From Flavobacteriales bacterium (GTDB lineage: Bacteria > Bacteroidota > Bacteroidia > Flavobacteriales_F > PHOS-HE28): a stretch of DNA of 64,000 nt. The position numbers were made by a program, and so were the translations under genes. Location: NCBI GenBank assembly GCA_016700415.1, contig CP065018.1, positions 2,982,001 to 3,046,000 on the forward strand, read 5' to 3'. The notes below the pieces were generated by a model. That model saw nothing but the letters and a program-made list of their open reading frames with translations, ran no database searches and had not been told where the DNA came from. Below are positions 10,501 through 18,000 of this stretch, in pieces (the stretch's first letter is position 1; the number at the start of each line of letters is the position of its first letter).

Positions 10501-10900
10501 CACCTTGTTGGACCATCCGGACATGCCGAACCCCACTGCCACGGTCAGCAGCACCACATGGTTCATCCTCACGGTGGTGGGTCCCGACGGCTGTGTCAGC
10601 CTCGACTCGGTGCTGGTGACGGTCGTTCCCGAAGTGAAGGTCCCCAGCGGGTTCACGCCCAACGGCGATGGGCACAACGACACCTGGGTGCTGGACTTTG
10701 CCATGCTGTTCCCGGACCTCGATGTCCAGGTGTTCAGCCGATGGGGCGAACCCTTGTTCCGAAGTGTGGGCTATGCCGTGCCGTGGGACGGCAAGTACGA
10801 TGGGAAGACCGTTCCGATGGGCACGTACTACTACGTGATCGAACTGCACGACCCGCGCTTCCCCGATGCGCTCACCGGACCATTGACCGTGATCCGATAA
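1541..10900 (+). CDS. Giant SprB-like repeat adhesin with T9SS type B C-terminal domain
   Basis: This is a secreted protein of 3119 residues. I place the start at 1541 because that ATG overlaps the upstream TGA (ATGA), as at other junctions here; an in-frame ATG at 1526 is the alternative. A signal peptide ending AAWAQQ is followed by an N-terminal module beginning HWVGGSGQWNDRAHWS (to about residue 260). About 33 tandem units of roughly 79 residues follow (about bases 2355-10140), each with C-x3-CDG, a TGG/SGG turn, YxW, GLCPG or GLCAG, and GCDTT, so usually four Cys per unit. Two PKD/Ig-like modules (10150-10630) precede the sorting domain (SGFTPNGDGHNDTW to the end). Known SprB-type proteins are mobile cell-surface adhesins for gliding and attachment; that role is inferred here. 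Units 16-27 form a higher-order repeat (see findings). Confidence 0.92.
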   Translation: MSNPWRSLTPALAALLCGILFSGAAWAQQERHWVGGSGQWNDRAHWSLTANGQGGENVPRGNDAVIIAPTNGETTVRMDKDADVRNLLVDGTRGGVVLQGGNERMRVGGDLVLRGSVTWASTATVELTAERDVAQLDLHGIPLGGDLRFTGGGTWSMRSDLVLGDRADLELRSGTLVTNGNMLKAGKLVIADKGAKLMAGSSVVLLMQTISPGIGRDAVDPGNSRLLVGGNPVEWNTGSGQQDDLRAVNVCATGVGQTPFTIDAQLLSNYNGFGVSCHGVCNGSVRVTVTGGIGPFIYSWIGGPATATWNNVCPGNQIVIVTDQGQGVSCATTVQVTDPALLSVIFAATQPPTCAGVCNGSSSAFAVGGVPGYDYSWNNGAGTGASFNQLCPGNNTLHVTDANGCAFDTTFNFPIQPIQPNLTKTDVNCANACDGTAQVAPTGGTGSFTYDWEPGAPAGDGTSAVTGLCAGDYTITLSDVNGCDTTLLFTINQPPPILPNATHVDATCGNACDGTATVAPTGSAGPFGYSWSPEPGGGQNSATATGLCEGVYEVTIVDIGTGCDTVVAITIDAPPAIVPNPTSTDATCANSCDGTATVAPTGGTPTYDYLWSPEPPAGQNTATASQLCPGNWSVTITDDAGCDTTVQFTIMAPPPIVPNASQTDVSCAGACDGTATAPATGGTGTLTYDWQPGNPAGDGTSAVSGLCAGNWSVTITDDNGCDTTVQFVITEPLPLTATASQTNVTCGADCDGTATVVVSGGTPDYIYVWSPAPPQGQGSPTASQLCAGAWSVTVTDAHGCELVQNFTILPAVPIMATVQTTPISCANVCDGTATGVVSGGAPPYTYLWAPEPLGGQGSLNATGLCEGPGTFTVTDSLGCDTTIAFTITAPPPVQVASTVTDASCSGDCDGSIVLIATGGTGPFSYLWTPASAGMGASAVDLCPGEYDVVVSSGGCDTTLHFTIDQPPAIDVNLSFTAANCANTCDGTATLSGDLTGLTFNWLPEPGAGQGTASVTGLCPGPNTVTIANAAGCDTLIAFTIVAPSPIVPDLQITDASCGTACDGAAVLNVSGGTPGYTYLWVPDPGTGQGTSTAGELCPGDYTVTITDAAGCDTTVQFTISRPSGIMASGTVTPASCANTCDGAIDVTATGGVEPYTWAWLPEPSTGQGTGSVTGLCPGAWTVTIGDQAGCDTTLVFTVGSPDAIDPHGVFTNESCHGPCDGTATVSPTGGNGTYTYTWSPAPPVGAGTNSVSGLCAGDWCVTVTDGTGCDTTWCFTVLPNSPITASVSTVDGGCWNECTGEATVTASGGVGNFDYQWTPEPATGQGTDHATGLCQGPGSVTVTDQAGCDTTLNFEIFKNPPIEPDLTVYPETCAGTCTGEAGVAPIGGSGTYSYLWLPAPGTGPDTASVALGLCAGVNYTVTITDGNGCDTTVAFTVPAFVPIEPVLSLSPATCSNTCDGSATVLSVAGGIAPYTYFWEPEPANGQGDPLATGLCPGSYLLTVGDVNGCDTTVSFVITAPAPIDPQATITPISCGGQCTGAIDLDPQGGNGGFTYTWTPEPPQGQGTAQVSQLCAGDWTVAIADANGCDTTVTFTLAEPLPIVASADVTPSHCGVCDGAAQLHVSGGNAPYSFFWGPPLNITTTDSLRIDLCGGVYPVVITDASGCSVHLVVAVADDDGEVLTMTDGVTSCPGVCDGTVSVAYNCSAAPCELNWLDLQGNDLGQNGTVTGLCAGSYLAVVINGNGCISIDTAFVTGPTPLTANISSTPASCANLCDGTATIGVVGGVGPFDYAWSPLPGGGPNAPHVTDLCPGSYDIFVHDQGGCDATFSVLITAPSPITVDATVTEISCAGQCDGAITVSGQGGTGAFNYTWSPSPPFGQNTGTASGLCPGTWSVTVADANGCDTTVSFTLTAPQPLTLSGSGTQSHCALCDGTATMLVTGGSGTFDIQWTQGGATVGNGQILTGLCAGIYLATVTDAQGCSAMQTVVVSDANGEAITAIDGQTYCANSCDGEVSVSFNCVDGPCVVTWSSMAGTQLAQGQNTLSGLCTGSYLVQVLNGSGCTTIDTAHVVPSQVIVPNLSTTPVSCHDLCDGTATVGPTGGNAPYTYTWNPPPPGGQNTPHATGLCPGVYHVTIADSTGCDTVVSLLITAPQPLTVNAQVTQVSCNGACDGSVVLSPTGGNGFYSYVWSPMPPNGPGSNGAFDLCPGDWSVTVADLNGCDTTITFTITEPDPLTAATSSTLSTCSICNGTASVIPSGGTAPYLITWLQGGATIGTDSTITDLCAGLYTVQVVDAHGCMVEMPVPVSDVGGETVSTTDFNLICPSYCDGEVTATFDCTEPTCTTAWFDAGGTDLNEPGNTLSNLCAGTYFVQVTNGLGCTTIDTASVIAPDPIVANLSTTPVTCAGDCDGTATVGPTGGAGGYEYEWILGSGTAQGTPHVVDLCAGTYSVTITDQAGCSITQDVLILSPAPITASAVVVPITCNSACDGSITVMGQGGTGTLTYQWSPEPDMGQGTNTVTGLCADAWSVTITDTHGCDTTFTLTLTDPPVLTVDLTHTDNVCFNDCVATAHVDVAGGISPYAITWTGPDGSVLDQDVQDVFGLCGGDHIVTVTDAHGCSLTTSFTVATGAPIEANLTFLGESCNGPCDGSAAVAPTGGTGSGYAYNWQPGNPTGQGTEQVSGLCPGNWTVTISDGAGCDTTYAFTIAPFMPITPVATVQQVVCNGACDGSIDLAVIGGVGNLTYIWTPEPGSGQGTSSVGQLCPDNWSVTITDAVGCDTTVSYSITEPPALTVLTDTVISASCNTASDGAISISITGGVPGYTVEWIGPDGFTSSDEDINAVLPGTYEVTVTDLNDCQITSTIVVGALNSVVADAGPDRVECSDVPIILDATASQGASTYQWSDVQGGNIGTDPVINLGSLSDGTYTYVLNVADGVCSDADTVVITVLPTPIANAGADRSIYVQGTTELGGSPSGPPGSTFAWQPDTLLDHPDMPNPTATVSSTTWFILTVVGPDGCVSLDSVLVTVVPEVKVPSGFTPNGDGHNDTWVLDFAMLFPDLDVQVFSRWGEPLFRSVGYAVPWDGKYDGKTVPMGTYYYVIELHDPRFPDALTGPLTVIR
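2355..10140 (+). repeat. Tandem SprB-like coding repeats, about 33 units of ~237 bp
   Basis: Protein-level units of about 75-82 residues recur from GVSCHGVCNG near 2355 to the unit beginning SASCNTASDG near 9945. The most conserved positions are the C-x3-CDG start, the Gly-Gly turn, the LCxG motif and the GCDTT motif. The units are clearly related but not identical in nucleotides, so the array looks old and under selection rather than freshly duplicated. Confidence 0.9.
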
Positions 10901-10903
10901 CCC

Positions 10904-11842
10904 ATGGACACCATGCGACACCTCCTCCTTCTCCTGATCGCCGGATCGTCCCTGCAAGCCGTGCGGGCACAACAGTTACCGCAGTTCAGCCAGTACAACA
11001 GCCAGGACTACCTGTACGATCCCGCCGTGGCCGGCAGCAGGCCCTGGTTCGAGATCCGAAGTGCCCACCGCAACCAATGGGTGGGGATCCAGGACGCCCC
11101 GCGCACCTTCGTCCTCAGCGCCACCACGCCCTTGGGCAGCAACATGGGCGTGGGCGGCTATGTCTTCACGGACAACGCAGGGCCTTCGCGGCGCACCGGC
11201 ATGCAGATCAGCTATGCCTATCATCTGAAGATCAATGACAAGATCAAGCTGGGCATGGGCCTTTCCTTCGGCATGCTCCAGTTCCTGATCGATGGCTCCA
11301 AGATCCAGTTCCACGACGCCGACGAACCCTTGATGGACGATCAACTGCGCGGTTCACTGATGCCCGACGCCACCTTTGGCCTCTACCTCTACCATGAAAA
11401 ATGGTGGTTCGGGGCCACGGCGCCGCAGCTCCTGAGGAACAGGGTGTGGTTCTACGATGAAAATGACCAAAGCCTGAGCCAGTTGGCTGCGCATTATTAT
11501 GCGATGGGCGGCTACCGGATCCCGATCGGTGAGAACCTCAAACTGGAGCCGTCCTTTCTGCTGAAATACGTGGACCCCGTCCCTCCAAAAGCAGACCTCA
11601 CCGCCACCTTGAGGTACCGGGACATGGTCTGGATCGGTGCCACATACAGGACCGAGGACGCCATCAGCCTAATGGTCGGTTATTGGATGAAAAAAACATT
11701 CCAGTTCGGCTACAGCTACGACCTGACCACCACGGGGCTCCGGAATTACACTTCAGGCACGCATGAGGTCATGCTGGCGGTGACATTTGGAAAGGAACGG
11801 TCAGCGCCGGGTGCCGGAAAAGCCTTGGCTCCCACGCCTTAG
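10904..11842 (+). CDS. PorP/SprF family T9SS outer-membrane protein (copy 2)
   Basis: This 312-residue protein starts three bases after the stop of the giant adhesin. A second ATG at 10913 gives an equally good signal peptide (MRHLLLLLIAGSSLQAVRAQQ). The family signature is present as YLYDPAVAGSRPWFE followed by HRNQWVGIQDAPRTF, and the rest is beta-barrel-like with a closing FQFGYSYDLTTTGL...GTHEVMLAVTF strand, as in copies 1 and 3. Its position directly behind the SprB-like gene is the same as sprF behind sprB in Flavobacterium, so it is probably the dedicated export or anchoring partner of that adhesin. The C-terminus runs about 15 residues past the last predicted strand. Confidence 0.9.
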   Translation: MDTMRHLLLLLIAGSSLQAVRAQQLPQFSQYNSQDYLYDPAVAGSRPWFEIRSAHRNQWVGIQDAPRTFVLSATTPLGSNMGVGGYVFTDNAGPSRRTGMQISYAYHLKINDKIKLGMGLSFGMLQFLIDGSKIQFHDADEPLMDDQLRGSLMPDATFGLYLYHEKWWFGATAPQLLRNRVWFYDENDQSLSQLAAHYYAMGGYRIPIGENLKLEPSFLLKYVDPVPPKADLTATLRYRDMVWIGATYRTEDAISLMVGYWMKKTFQFGYSYDLTTTGLRNYTSGTHEVMLAVTFGKERSAPGAGKALAPTP

Positions 11843-12011
11843 ATCCCCGGGACCGGGGTACATCTGGAAAACTACGTGATCCGTCGAGCAGGCAGGTGAT
11901 TTGGTCGGCAGAAGTGAGCGTCAACGCTTGCGTAAGGCCCGTGGTCGTTGCGGTTTCTCTATCTTGCGGCACCATAAAGTGCCCGGAAAACCTCCGGTCG
12001 CCGGGTATGCG
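11843..12011. other. 169-bp gap inside the adhesin locus
   Basis: This is the only sizeable gap in the adhesin locus. The reading frame of the next gene stays open through it back to a TTG at 11901, but the encoded stretch is Arg/Lys-rich and ends before a perfect signal peptide, so I read it as non-coding. It holds a weak hairpin (CCCCG/CGGGG, 11845-11858) without a T-run and a poor -7 box match (TATCTTGC at 11960). It could hold a secondary promoter for the second half of the locus. Confidence 0.4.
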
Positions 12012-15000
12012 ATGACTGCGAACAGGCCTCTTCTGAATCTCTTGCCAGTGCTGTTTTCGCTGGCCATGGCTATGCACAGCCCGGCATGCGCCGAGGTTCG
12101 GACCTTGAACGGAATTTCCACCGTGGAAACCCTTGGGTCGGCGGACCCCGGGACCAATGGCACCGCTACCCTGTGCAGTAACGGCGCTGCGGTCCAGTTG
12201 ATCGACAGCTTGAACGGGACACCCGATGCGGGTGGTACTTGGAGCGGCCCGGCGGCCCATCCCGGGACCTTCGATCCTGCAACGGATGCGCCCGGGGCCT
12301 TCACCTACACCGTCGGACTTTCAAGTGCGACCGTTACCGTTACGGTCCATGGCCTTCCTTCAGCCGGAACGGCGGGCACGCTCATTTCTTGCATCAACGG
12401 GCCTGCGGTGGACCTGTTTACGCGTCTTGGTGATTCGCCGGACGTCGGCGGCGCGTGGACCTTGGCGGGAAACCCGGTGAGCAACATGTTCACGCCGGGC
12501 ACATCCGCTGCCGGCACTTACACGTACACGGTGACGGGCACACCTCCCTGCCCGAACGCCTCTGCCAACGTGGTGGTCACGGTGATCCCGCTTGCCAATG
12601 CCGGTACTCCCGGCAGCTTGAACACCTGTAGCAATGGCCCTGCGGTCGATCTCATCACCCGACTTGGCGGGTCGCCTGATGCCGGCGGTGCTTGGACCTT
12701 GTCGGGAAACCCGGTGAGCAACATGTTCACTCCGGGCACCTCTGTCCCGGGCACGTATGTGTATACGGTGAACGGCACGCCACCTTGCCCGAACGCCTCC
12801 GCGAACGTGGTGGTGACGGTAGTGACGGCCCCGAACGCAGGCACCAGCCGCAGCATCACGGTGTGCAGTGATGATATCCCGTTCAGCATGCGTTTCCAAC
12901 TCGGTGGTACGCCCGATGCGGGAGGTACATGGTCGCCCGGTGGAAGTGACACCTTCACGCCCGGCACCTCGGCACCCGGGCCGTACGTCTATACGGTGAC
13001 AGGTACCGCACCGTGTTCCGATGCCAGTGCTACGCTCACGATCACGGTGCGCACTGCGCCCAATGCAGGTTCGAACCGAATGGTGACCGTGTGTAGCGAC
13101 GGAGCGGTCTTCAACTTGGTCGATTCCTTAGGAGGATCACCCGATGTGGGCGGCACATGGACCGGTCCCGGTGGTGCCCACTCCGGCCAGTTCCAGCCAA
13201 GCACCGATCTGGGCGGGGCCTACGCATACCACGTTGCCGGGCAAGCGCCATGTGACCCTGCGATCGCCACCGTTAACGTTACCGTGCGCACTGCGCCCAA
13301 TGCCGGCACCAGTGTGAGCGTGGTGAAATGCTCCAATGACGCCTCTTTTTTGCTCCGTACACAGCTTGGGGGAACACCAGCTACCACGGGAACTTGGAAA
13401 GGCCCGGACAACCTGCCATTCCCGTCCGGTACTTTTATTCCGGGCACTACCCCGCCAGGCACGTACACCTATACGGTCACAGGCCTGTCACCATGCTTAC
13501 CGGCCACGTCCACGGTGAACCTGTCGGTGATACAGGCGCCGAATGCGGGTCTCGACAGCACGTTCAGCGTATGCAGCACCGAAGGCACATTCGCGTTGTT
13601 CCCCCGGTTGAAGGGCAACCCCGACGTGGGCGGCACTTGGACGGGTCCGGGGGGAAGCCCGGTGCCTTCCGGCACGTTCAATCCCGCTACGAGCCTGTCC
13701 GGTGATTACACCTACCGCGTTACGGGAACCTCGCCATGTGTGGACGCCACGGCGAAGGTCACCGTTACGGTGGTCCCTGCTGCGAATGCTGGAAGCAACG
13801 GCTCCGTGACCTTGTGCAGCACCAGCCCAAATGAGGATCTGTTCACCCACTTGGGCGGAACGCCGAACACGGGCGGATCGTGGACGAAGCCCACACCACC
13901 GGGCGGGCTATTGGCCGGTGGCATCTACCAGCCCTCGAACGCGGCACATCCGGCCGGAACGTACACCTATACCGTTTCCGGGACCACACCTTGCCCCAAT
14001 GTGAGCGCTACCGTCCAAGTAGTGGAGAATCAGGCACCCAACGCGGGTGTGGATGCGACCACCCCGCAATGCAGCACCAATCCGCCTTTCAACATGGCCA
14101 CGATCCTGGGCGGTCCGCCCGATCCGGGGGGAACATGGAGGAACGCGGCCAATGCGACCGTGCCCGCGACGTTCACACCGGGTGTCACGCCTTCAGGGGT
14201 ATACCGCTATGTGGTGACCGGACTGGCCCCATGCCCGAATGATACCAGCAAGGTGACAGTGAACGTGGCCACGGCACCTAAAGCCGGGACCAATGGTGCC
14301 ACGGTGGTGTGCAGCGATGATGACCCCGTGGACCTGTTCGCCCTGCTCGGCGGCAGCCCGGACGCAGGAGGCACGTGGAAAGACCCGAACAACCAGAACA
14401 ACAACGGCTCCTATGTTCCCGGTCCCGGTGCGGTGCAGGGCGGTTATACGTATACCGTGGCGGGCCTCAGCCCGTGTGCCAATGCCTCCGCCGTGGTGAC
14501 CGTGACCCAGCACCGCAGGCCTGTCGCCGGCACGAGCGCCCCTTTGCCGCTGTGCAGCACCGATGATCCGGTCAACCTCTTCAACAGCTTGGGCGGCACA
14601 CCGGACGCTGGTGGTACGTGGACCGGTCCGGGCGGTGCGACCAGCAACGGCGTGTTCCTCCCGTCCGCTGCCGGAACCTTCGTGTACAAATACAAGGTGA
14701 CAGGCACGGCACCCTGCGATCCCGATAGTGCGACGGTCACGGTGACCGTGACCCAGGCTCCCAATGCCGGGACCAGCGGCACCTTGACCATCTGTTCCGG
14801 CCAGAACACCGTGGACCTTTTCGATGGACTTGGCGGAACGCCGGACATGAACGGCACATGGAGCGAAATAATTGTGACGGGCCGGCTCAGCAGCCACTTC
14901 TTCAACCCCGGGGTACCCACACAACTCCCTCCGGGGAATTATGATTTCAGATACATCGTTCCAGCAAGCGGGCTTTGCGTAGCGGATACCGCAACGGTGC

Positions 15001-18000
15001 GCGTGACCATTGTTCCCTTGCTGGATGCCGGTAACAATGGCACGAAGAACGTGTGCAACACCGAGACCCAGGTGAACCTATTCACCGGTCTGGGGGGATC
15101 GCCCCAACCCGGTGGTGTCTGGGTGGATCTGGACGCGACCGGCCAACTTACCGGGCAGCACTTCAATGCCCAGGGCTCCGGTGCCGGCACCTACCAGTTC
15201 CGGTATAGGCTTACCGGTGCATTGGGATGTAATTCGGACTCGGCCACGGTCACGGTGAACGTGATCGCCGGCCCGAATGCTGGCCACGAAGGGTTTGTGA
15301 CCTTCTGTTCGGACGGCCCCCCGGTGAGCTTGTTTTCCTACATCAGTCCTGCCGATGCAAACGGAACATGGCGCAAGCCCGCACCTGGCAACCAGGTCTT
15401 CTCTGGTGTCTACGATCCGCCCACTTTCTCCCCCGGTGACTATACCTATACCGTTAGCGGAACGGGGCCTTGCAGTGCGGCCGTGGCCGTGGTGCATGTA
15501 AGCGAGACACCCGCAGCTAACCCCGGGAATGCGGCGGTGGTCACCAAATGCGCGAACGATCCGTCCTTCGATATGACCAATGCCTTGGGCGGGACCCCGG
15601 CCACGAACGGGACCTGGCTCGACCCGATAGGTATGAGCCATACCAATATTTTCGTGCCTGGACTGGATCCCGCAGGTGTTTATCTGTATACCGTGGCGGG
15701 CACCTTCCCTTGTGGGAATAAAACAGTGTCGCTCACGGTGAATGTGAATCCCGTGCCCATGGCCGGTGGTGATGCCGCCATCACAGTGTGTGAAAACGCT
15801 TCGGGCTTTCCGCTCTTCAATCTGCTTACCGGAGCGGACCTCGGTGGTGCTTGGTATGATCCGGACATGGACGTATTCCCCACCGGTTTCTATGTGCCCG
15901 GAGGGAGCGGGCCGGGCGTATATACCTATCGGGTCACGGGTATTTCTCCTTGTGGCGTGGCGGAAGGGACGGTCACTGTTTTCGATACCGATCCACCAGA
16001 AGCCGGGCGTGATACCAGTGTGACCTTCTGCCAGACCGGGGCCGCCGTCTCGTTGGTGAACCTTTTGGGTGGACCACATGACCTCACCGGCACATGGACA
16101 GGGCCGTCACCGTCCCAAGCTTATTTCAGTGGGACCTTCCAGCCCGGCGCTAACACGCCCGGCACCTATACCTACCATGTGAGCGGTGTGCCGCCTTGTG
16201 GCGATGACAGTAGCACCGTGACCGTGGCCGTGGTGCCGCCGTTCAATGCCGGCATCAGCCGCAGCATCAGCGTCTGCTCCAATGCCGCCACCTTCGCCAT
16301 GGTGGACAGCTTGGGAGGAAGTGGAACTGCCGCCTTGAACGGTTCTTGGTACCGCCTGCCTTCGGGGCCGGTGAGCAACGGCATATTCGATCCCGCGCTA
16401 CCTGGTGGGCCACCCGGCAGCTATCCGCCGGGTACCTATAATTTCCGGTACACGGTGCAGGGCATGGGCAATTCACCCTGCGGACCCGCCCAAGCCGTGC
16501 TTACCGTTATCGTGACCGCTGCTCCCAATGCCGGCGGGAATGGAAACTTGTTCCTGTGCTCCACGAGCGGGAACACTCTGATGACCCCTTCATTGACCGG
16601 TAGTCCGCAAACCGGAGGTACCTGGAGTTATAACGGCCATAGCCATGGAAGCAGTTTCAACCCGCTTTCGGATACGGCCGGAGTTTACACGTACACGGTC
16701 ACAGGCGGTGGCGGCACGGGCTGTGCCAATGCTGCGGCGAACGTCACCGTGGTGGTGAACCAGGCCCCGAACGCGGGAAGCAACGGCGTCCGCATCATCT
16801 GTTCCCCACCGCCGAACGCGATCGTGCTTCGCGAAGTACTGAACGGAAACCCGGACCCCGGGGGGACATGGACATTGAACGGTGTCACTGTAAGCGAGAT
16901 CTACCATTCCGAGGACCATGGACCAGGCCAGTATACGTTCATGTACACTGTCACCGGCCAGTTCCCGTGCTCTGCAGCCACCGCTCTTGCCACGATCATC
17001 CAGAACCGGAAACCCGAAGTCGGCGTTGACCGCATTCTATCGGTCTGCAGCGACGACCCTAGTGTGGACCTCTTCAACCAATTGGGTCCTACCGCCGACT
17101 CCACCGGGAATTGGATCGATGCGGCAGGAGCCCTCACCTCTTCCGTTTTCGTGCCACATGACCATCCGGCTGGCACATACGTGTATCGCTATATTGTTGA
17201 AGGGGACGCTCCCTGCGTGAACGACACCGCAACGGTGTCCATTACCGTGAACAGGAAGCCCCAGGCCGGGATCAGCACAGCTCCGCAGATCTGCACCAAT
17301 TCCCCCATTATGGCTTTGCTGAGCTTATTGGGCGGTACGCCTGACGTCATCAACGGAAGCTGGACCTATCAACCCCCCGTTGGTCCTGCGGTGCCGCATG
17401 GTCCCTTCTTTGACCCCGCGACGGATCCCGCAGGTCCGTATATCTACACCGTGACCGGATCGGCACCGTGTACCAATTCCACGGCCACCGTGCAGATCAC
17501 ACTGATCGATCCGCCGGATGCAGGTCTGTTCGGCACCATGAGCGTGTGTGTGAGCGAATGCGCCGTGGTGCTCATAAACGGTCTGCATGGCGCACCGCAG
17601 GCCGGAGGAACATGGACCGATATCAACGCCTCCGGGCACTTGAGCAATGGCATATTCAATGCGTGCGCCGTAGCACCGGGCGTGTACCGGTTCCGCTACA
17701 CCGTGGCGGGCAACGGGCCATGTGCGCAGGATACCGCCTCGGTGGCCGTCACGGTGACCCCGCAATTGAATGCCGGCGATGACGCCAGCACCGTGCTCTG
17801 CCTCAGCGAGAATGTGGCGCTTACACCTTACTTGGGAGGAACACCCCAACCCGGTGGCGTTTGGACCGGTATTGAAAGCCAGGCGGGGCTGATCAACGGA
17901 GTGCTTAACTGCTCGATCACCGGCGTGGGCGTACATCACTACAGTTACGTGCTCACCGGGTCTTCCAATTGTTCCCCGGACTCCGCCCTTCTCACAGTGA

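Noticed and set aside
8732..10972. Long minus-strand open frame (746 codons) opposite the first giant adhesin
   Set aside because: It is antisense to a well-supported coding region with repeats and a sorting domain. Its translation is Arg/His/Gly-rich low complexity without any motif, as expected from a high-GC shadow frame.
11844..11859. Terminator after the second PorP/SprF gene
   Set aside because: The stem is only five base pairs (CCCCG/CGGGG) and there is no T-run.
11901..12011. N-terminal extension of the second giant adhesin from a TTG codon
   Set aside because: It would place a basic 37-residue segment before a perfect signal peptide. The ATG at 12012 explains the secretion signal.
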